This document shows positions 12,040-12,705 of a DNA stretch of 12,705 nt, in pieces. Under the pieces are notes generated by a model that saw nothing but the letters and a program-made list of their open reading frames with translations, was not told where the DNA came from and did no database searches. The translations under genes were made by a program, and so were the position numbers. Positions within the stretch are counted from its first letter, which is position 1; every line of letters starts with the position of its first letter. The stretch lies in contig CALHPI010000027.1 in the NCBI GenBank assembly GCA_938036275.1, forward strand, positions 1 through 12,705, given 5' to 3'. Source of the DNA: Minisyncoccota bacterium. Lineage in GTDB: Bacteria > Patescibacteriota > Minisyncoccia > UBA6257 > HR35.

Positions 12040-12624
12040 ATGATAAAGATTTATCTTCGAGAAGAAAAAGCAAATAAGATTAGAAGAGAAGGAAAAGTAC
12101 CAGGAGTAATTTATGGTCCAAATATTAAGTCTCAAAAAATCTATGCTGAAGAAAAAGAAATTGAAAATTTATATAAAGAACACGAAGTAAGTCTTTTTGA
12201 ATTTGATTTTGAGGGTCAAAAACTCTTAGGTCTTTTAAGAGATATTCAATTTCATCCTCTTACCTACAAAATAATTCATTTTGATATCTATGTACCATCA
12301 TTAGAAAAAGAAGTTACTTCAGAAATTCCTCTTGAATTTATTGGTGAGGCGCCGGTTTTGAAAAGCGGCGGAGTTCTTAATTTTAGTTTGAAAGAATTAC
12401 CAGTTGAAGCTTTACCTCGTGATTTACCAGAAAGAATCATTGTTGACCTTTCTTCTTTGAAAGATATTGGACAGACAATTTATGTTAAAGATCTCCAATT
12501 GCCACCTCAAATTAAAGTTTTAATTGAAGAAAATACTCCGGTAGTTACTGCTTTACCTGAAGCTGAAATCGAAACCGAAACACCAGTAACCAAAGTTGAA
12601 CCTCCGCCAACAACCAATGTTTAA
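12040..12624 (+). CDS. rplY: Large-subunit ribosomal protein bL25, long (Ctc/TL5) form
   Basis: The 194-residue protein binds 5S rRNA through its N-terminal domain. The signature IRREGKVPGVIYG (14-26) is present, as are the FHPLTYKIIHFDIYVPS strand and EIPLEFIGEAP before a C-terminal Ctc-type beta domain (about 95-170). An acidic, Thr/Pro-rich tail ends the protein. The start is fixed by an in-frame TAA at 12022-12024; the N-terminus is shorter than in many homologues, which have about 5-10 more residues before the RREGK motif. Only a weak purine run (AGAAGAAG) precedes the ATG. The gene follows tRNA-Lys, and its stop lies within the next gene's start region (8-nt overlap). Confidence 0.93.
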   Translation: MIKIYLREEKANKIRREGKVPGVIYGPNIKSQKIYAEEKEIENLYKEHEVSLFEFDFEGQKLLGLLRDIQFHPLTYKIIHFDIYVPSLEKEVTSEIPLEFIGEAPVLKSGGVLNFSLKELPVEALPRDLPERIIVDLSSLKDIGQTIYVKDLQLPPQIKVLIEENTPVVTALPEAEIETETPVTKVEPPPTTNV

Positions 12625-12705
12625 AATTGAAGATATCAAAATTAAAGATTACCGTAAGTTTTTTAAAATTGAAAAGCAAATTAAGAAAGATAGAAAAATT
12701 AATTT
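12617..12705 (+). CDS. Start of an unrecognised gene (partial, runs off the right edge)
   Basis: An ATG at 12617, overlapping the bL25 stop by 8 nt, opens a frame without stops to the window edge (29 complete codons and two bases of a thirtieth). The visible N-terminus, MFKIEDIKIKDYRKFFKIEK and on, is very rich in Lys and Ile with no hydrophobic segment or known motif yet. The tight overlap matches the spacing of other genes here, which supports a real coupled gene. The product cannot be named from this fragment. Confidence 0.6.
   Translation, partial: MFKIEDIKIKDYRKFFKIEKQIKKDRKIN

Noticed and set aside
11895..12077. A 60-codon plus-strand frame across tRNA-Lys
   Set aside because: It runs through the tRNA gene and its repeat arms and overlaps bL25 in another frame. 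The apparent peptide is a translation of the cloverleaf.
1..12705. CRISPR array, insertion sequence, phage or defence island
   Set aside because: I see no regularly spaced direct repeats, transposase, integrase or known defence domains. The gene content is mainly housekeeping.
12617..12705. The right-edge gene as the start of the SEDS gene whose end opens the window
   Set aside because: The 29 visible residues are hydrophilic and carry no SEDS motif. Nothing shows the window is circular or duplicated.

Overview
The window is a dense, AT-rich piece of bacterial chromosome. It holds about 18 protein genes (one cut at each edge) and three tRNA genes. Genes are short and abut or overlap by a few bases, and no start has a clear Shine-Dalgarno sequence. 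TGA is used as a normal stop (for example at the ends of lepB, hisS and nifS), which argues against the TGA=Gly code of Gracilibacteria/Absconditabacteria. Together these traits suggest a small-genome bacterium of the Candidate Phyla Radiation (Patescibacteria, Parcubacteria- or Microgenomates-like). That placement is inference; no marker here settles it.

Left part (1-1500). The window opens in the last 55 codons of an FtsW/RodA-type septal or rod glycosyltransferase. A YkuK-like RNase H-fold protein follows. Convergent to it is a small site-2-type M50 membrane protease whose start codon lies 1 nt behind the 3' end of tRNA-Ala(CGC). A divergent spacer with TAGCCnTTAG repeats and back-to-back -10 boxes separates tRNA-Ala from tRNA-Cys(GCA).

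Plus-strand operon (1538-5177): signal peptidase I, histidyl-tRNA synthetase, a HIT hydrolase, an extended bS21 and an FtsA-like divisome protein, each overlapping the next by 4-11 nt. A lone small protein of toxin-like appearance is convergent to ftsA and divergent from nifS. A 12-bp palindrome made of two opposed TATAAT boxes lies in the 15-nt spacer between it and nifS.

Middle (5498-7902): a cysteine desulfurase translationally coupled to a membrane-anchored HtrA protease with one PDZ domain.

Minus-strand operon (11585-7862, read leftward): an anchored DsbA-like oxidoreductase, a CPWC glutaredoxin, a thioredoxin-reductase-like flavoprotein that looks more like the C-terminal half of AhpF than like TrxB, GatA amidotransferase, and a two-helix membrane protein of unknown function. 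The first three form a thiol-redox module. The glutaredoxin and flavoprotein resemble a split AhpF.

Right part (11586-12705): a 327-nt gene-poor spacer with a 34-bp nested palindrome and a possible decayed reading frame; tRNA-Lys(CTT) enclosed by a perfect 19-bp inverted repeat; ribosomal protein bL25; and the first 29 complete codons of an unrecognised gene.

Regulation: several operon-first genes have a consensus TATAAT 7-8 nt before the ATG, which predicts leaderless transcripts. Downstream genes are reached by stop/start overlap. I see no CRISPR array, insertion sequence, phage gene or defence cassette. The most interesting points are the leaderless promoter layout, the tRNA-Ala/protease junction, and the split AhpF-like redox operon.
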